Shown piece after piece: positions 62,250 through 64,000 of a stretch of 64,000 bases of DNA (within the stretch, counting starts at the first letter, position 1; each line of letters opens with the position of its first letter). The notes below the pieces were generated by a model. The model saw only the letters and a program-made list of their open reading frames with translations. It was not told where the DNA came from and did no database searches. Origin of the DNA: Aphis gossypii. Its lineage: Eukaryota > Arthropoda > Insecta > Hemiptera > Aphididae. The stretch is from the NCBI RefSeq assembly GCF_020184175.1, contig NC_065531.1:35423213-35487212 (forward strand), in the 5' to 3' direction. The translations under genes were made by a program, and so were the position numbers.

Positions 62250-64000
62250 TTTAAAACTAATAATGCATTTTTTACATTTTATACATACTGCAAAATGCAG
62301 ATCTTATGGTATCATTATATAGTAAAGTTTTGATTTACTATTAAAAATATTCTAATTTTTAGAAATTCGAATACCTATCACTTATTCATAAAGACCATTT
62401 TCACTCTATTTATAGTTACTACTAGGTATGTCGATACAAACTTTTTTCTAAGATTTTGAGTTGAGTATCTTACCATATGTTTTTTTTACGAAATTGTACA
62501 TGATAAGTTGTTTGCTTCGATTTTCACATTTAAGGGTGATGTTTTATATCAAATTGAATTTAGTTTGTACTTTGAAGATATCAATATAAAGAATTTTCTT
62601 TATTATACAAAATGATTAGAGATAAAAAAATTAAAGAAAAACGGGAATTTATGCAAATCCTATTCTCAGCTAAATCGAATTTGTTGTCTTGGTATTACTT
62701 CAAAACAATTAACCGAAGATACTTGAAATTTTCAAATAATGTTAACCCTGGCCTATTTAGAGGCTTGACAATTTTTTTTTTTTTTTTGATAAATGTCGTT
62801 AGAAAAGGGTAGAATACGATTGCGTACGTTTGTTCTTTTTGGCAACACGATTGCGTATGAAATTGTATAAAACGTTGTTAAATTTATTAATTTCAACATA
62901 CTAGTACACCCAATTAATTTCAAGTACATGTACTCCGTACAGTTCTATACAAATTAATATGAAACAATAAAAAATTTAATTGTGAGAAAAACTATAGTTA
63001 ACTAATTAATTAGTATAAATAAATAATTAAAACCGTTAATAAATAATTTTAAAATGCTTAAAATTGAATTCCCTGGCATCTATAACCTACTATTTTTAAA
63101 TATTGGATTACATTTTAATGGATTTTTCATACACCATAAATACTTATAATATTTTGAATTCTATTTAAATTAATTTGGCCAATTTCTTTATTTCCCCATT
63201 ATTAACTGATCATATAATCGATTTTGTCTGTTGTCTGTATTTAAGTGTTTTTAAATATTGTAATGAGTAATGACAACATAGGTTGAAAGATGAGCATTAT
63301 GAAATTGTCGGTTATAAATTCTATGAAAGTTTTCACAAAAATTGACAACAATGCTAATATTTCGTACACAATTGTATACCTAGTCAAAACTCTGGTAAAA
63401 TCGTACGTAATCGTGTAGCTTAAAAAGTTATCACCGATAACAAACGTATACGTAATCGTGTTTTACTCTAAAAAATTAATCCGTAGGTCAAAATTCTTGA
63501 ACATTTTATCGAAGATCTTACATAAGTTGTTCATAATATCTATGTACATGTTTACCTACAACTATTAAAAATACAGTCACAATTTTTTGTACGCATTTGA
63601 AGTTAAAAAACGAAATTCGTCAAAATCGCAAAATATTTTATAGTTATAAATGTATAAAAACTTTTCATTTTATATTTAAGTTTTAAAAATTTAATATAAG
63701 ATAAGTATTTCATATTAATATCATTAAATCTAAATGATATGTAAAAGAAATTATTTTTATTGACATTTTAAGTTAAATTTGGTTAAATTTAGTCAAAATT
63801 GTTTATTTAAACAATAAATAGTAGTGTTAAAATCTTTCTAATTTAAAATCATTGTTCGTGGGATCTTAAAGCTTTTACGTAAACTATTATTATGCATTTT
63901 ACTATATTATGCAACGCATTTTTTGATTTATTTTAATTTTTAATAGTTTATCTATTTATACTTATGAACCTATTTTTATTGTTGCATGGTATTTGCTGAA
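62250..64000. other. AT-rich DNA to the window end, nothing recognised
   Basis: A 66-residue frame at 62612-62812 ends in a poly-F run from a T-tract and shows no conserved motif. CGTACGTAATCGTG-like words recur around 63400-63460, without clear structure. Confidence 0.5.

Noticed and set aside
1..64000. CRISPR arrays, bacterial operons, riboswitches, integrated phage or viral genes
   Set aside because: No regularly spaced repeats, no ribosome-binding-site-led gene strings and no viral domain were seen. The genes are intron-containing insect genes.

Overview
The window looks like a piece of an insect nuclear genome, most likely an aphid or other sap-feeding hemipteran. It is very AT-rich. 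The genes are split by many short introns with GT-AG borders, the proteins are closest to insect and vertebrate orthologues, and the intergenic and intronic DNA is full of short non-autonomous transposons. The species call is an inference. I see no bacterial, viral or CRISPR features and no standalone tRNA or rRNA gene.

Gene layout: the 3' end of ribosomal protein S6 (+, 1-174); a 28-exon DENND4/Crag Rab-GEF (-, 2650-18038); a divergent 7-exon DUSP12/YVH1-type phosphatase (+, 19133-23374); intronless METTL18 (-, 26087-26830); an hnRNP A1/Hrb87F-type RNA-binding protein (-, 33001-36573); divergent from it, splicing factor PRPF18 (+, 38991-43160); convergent with PRPF18, pyrroline-5-carboxylate reductase (-, 43314-48168); and a possible first coding exon of a long gene (+, 53482-53506). 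I rebuilt the exon chains by hand. Every complete chain keeps its frame and gives a protein of the family's usual size, which is the main support for the splice sites.

Between and inside the genes lie two tRNA-derived SINEs with target duplications, about ten hAT-like MITEs (several with 8-bp duplications), one pogo-like MITE, two Helitron-like copies (one split by a MITE), a family of foldback elements, four decayed non-LTR reverse transcriptase fragments and a long inverted repeat. The largest DENND4 intron (11027-15000) and the last third of the window hold little but such material.

Functionally these are mostly housekeeping genes: translation (RpS6, DUSP12/Yvh1, METTL18), splicing (hnRNP A1, PRPF18), membrane traffic (DENND4) and proline synthesis (P5CR). 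I found no convincing new biological system. The most informative observations are the nested MITE with its paralogous empty site, the GC-AG intron in DENND4, the MITE lying next to the DUSP12 start, and the repeat families that deserve classification.
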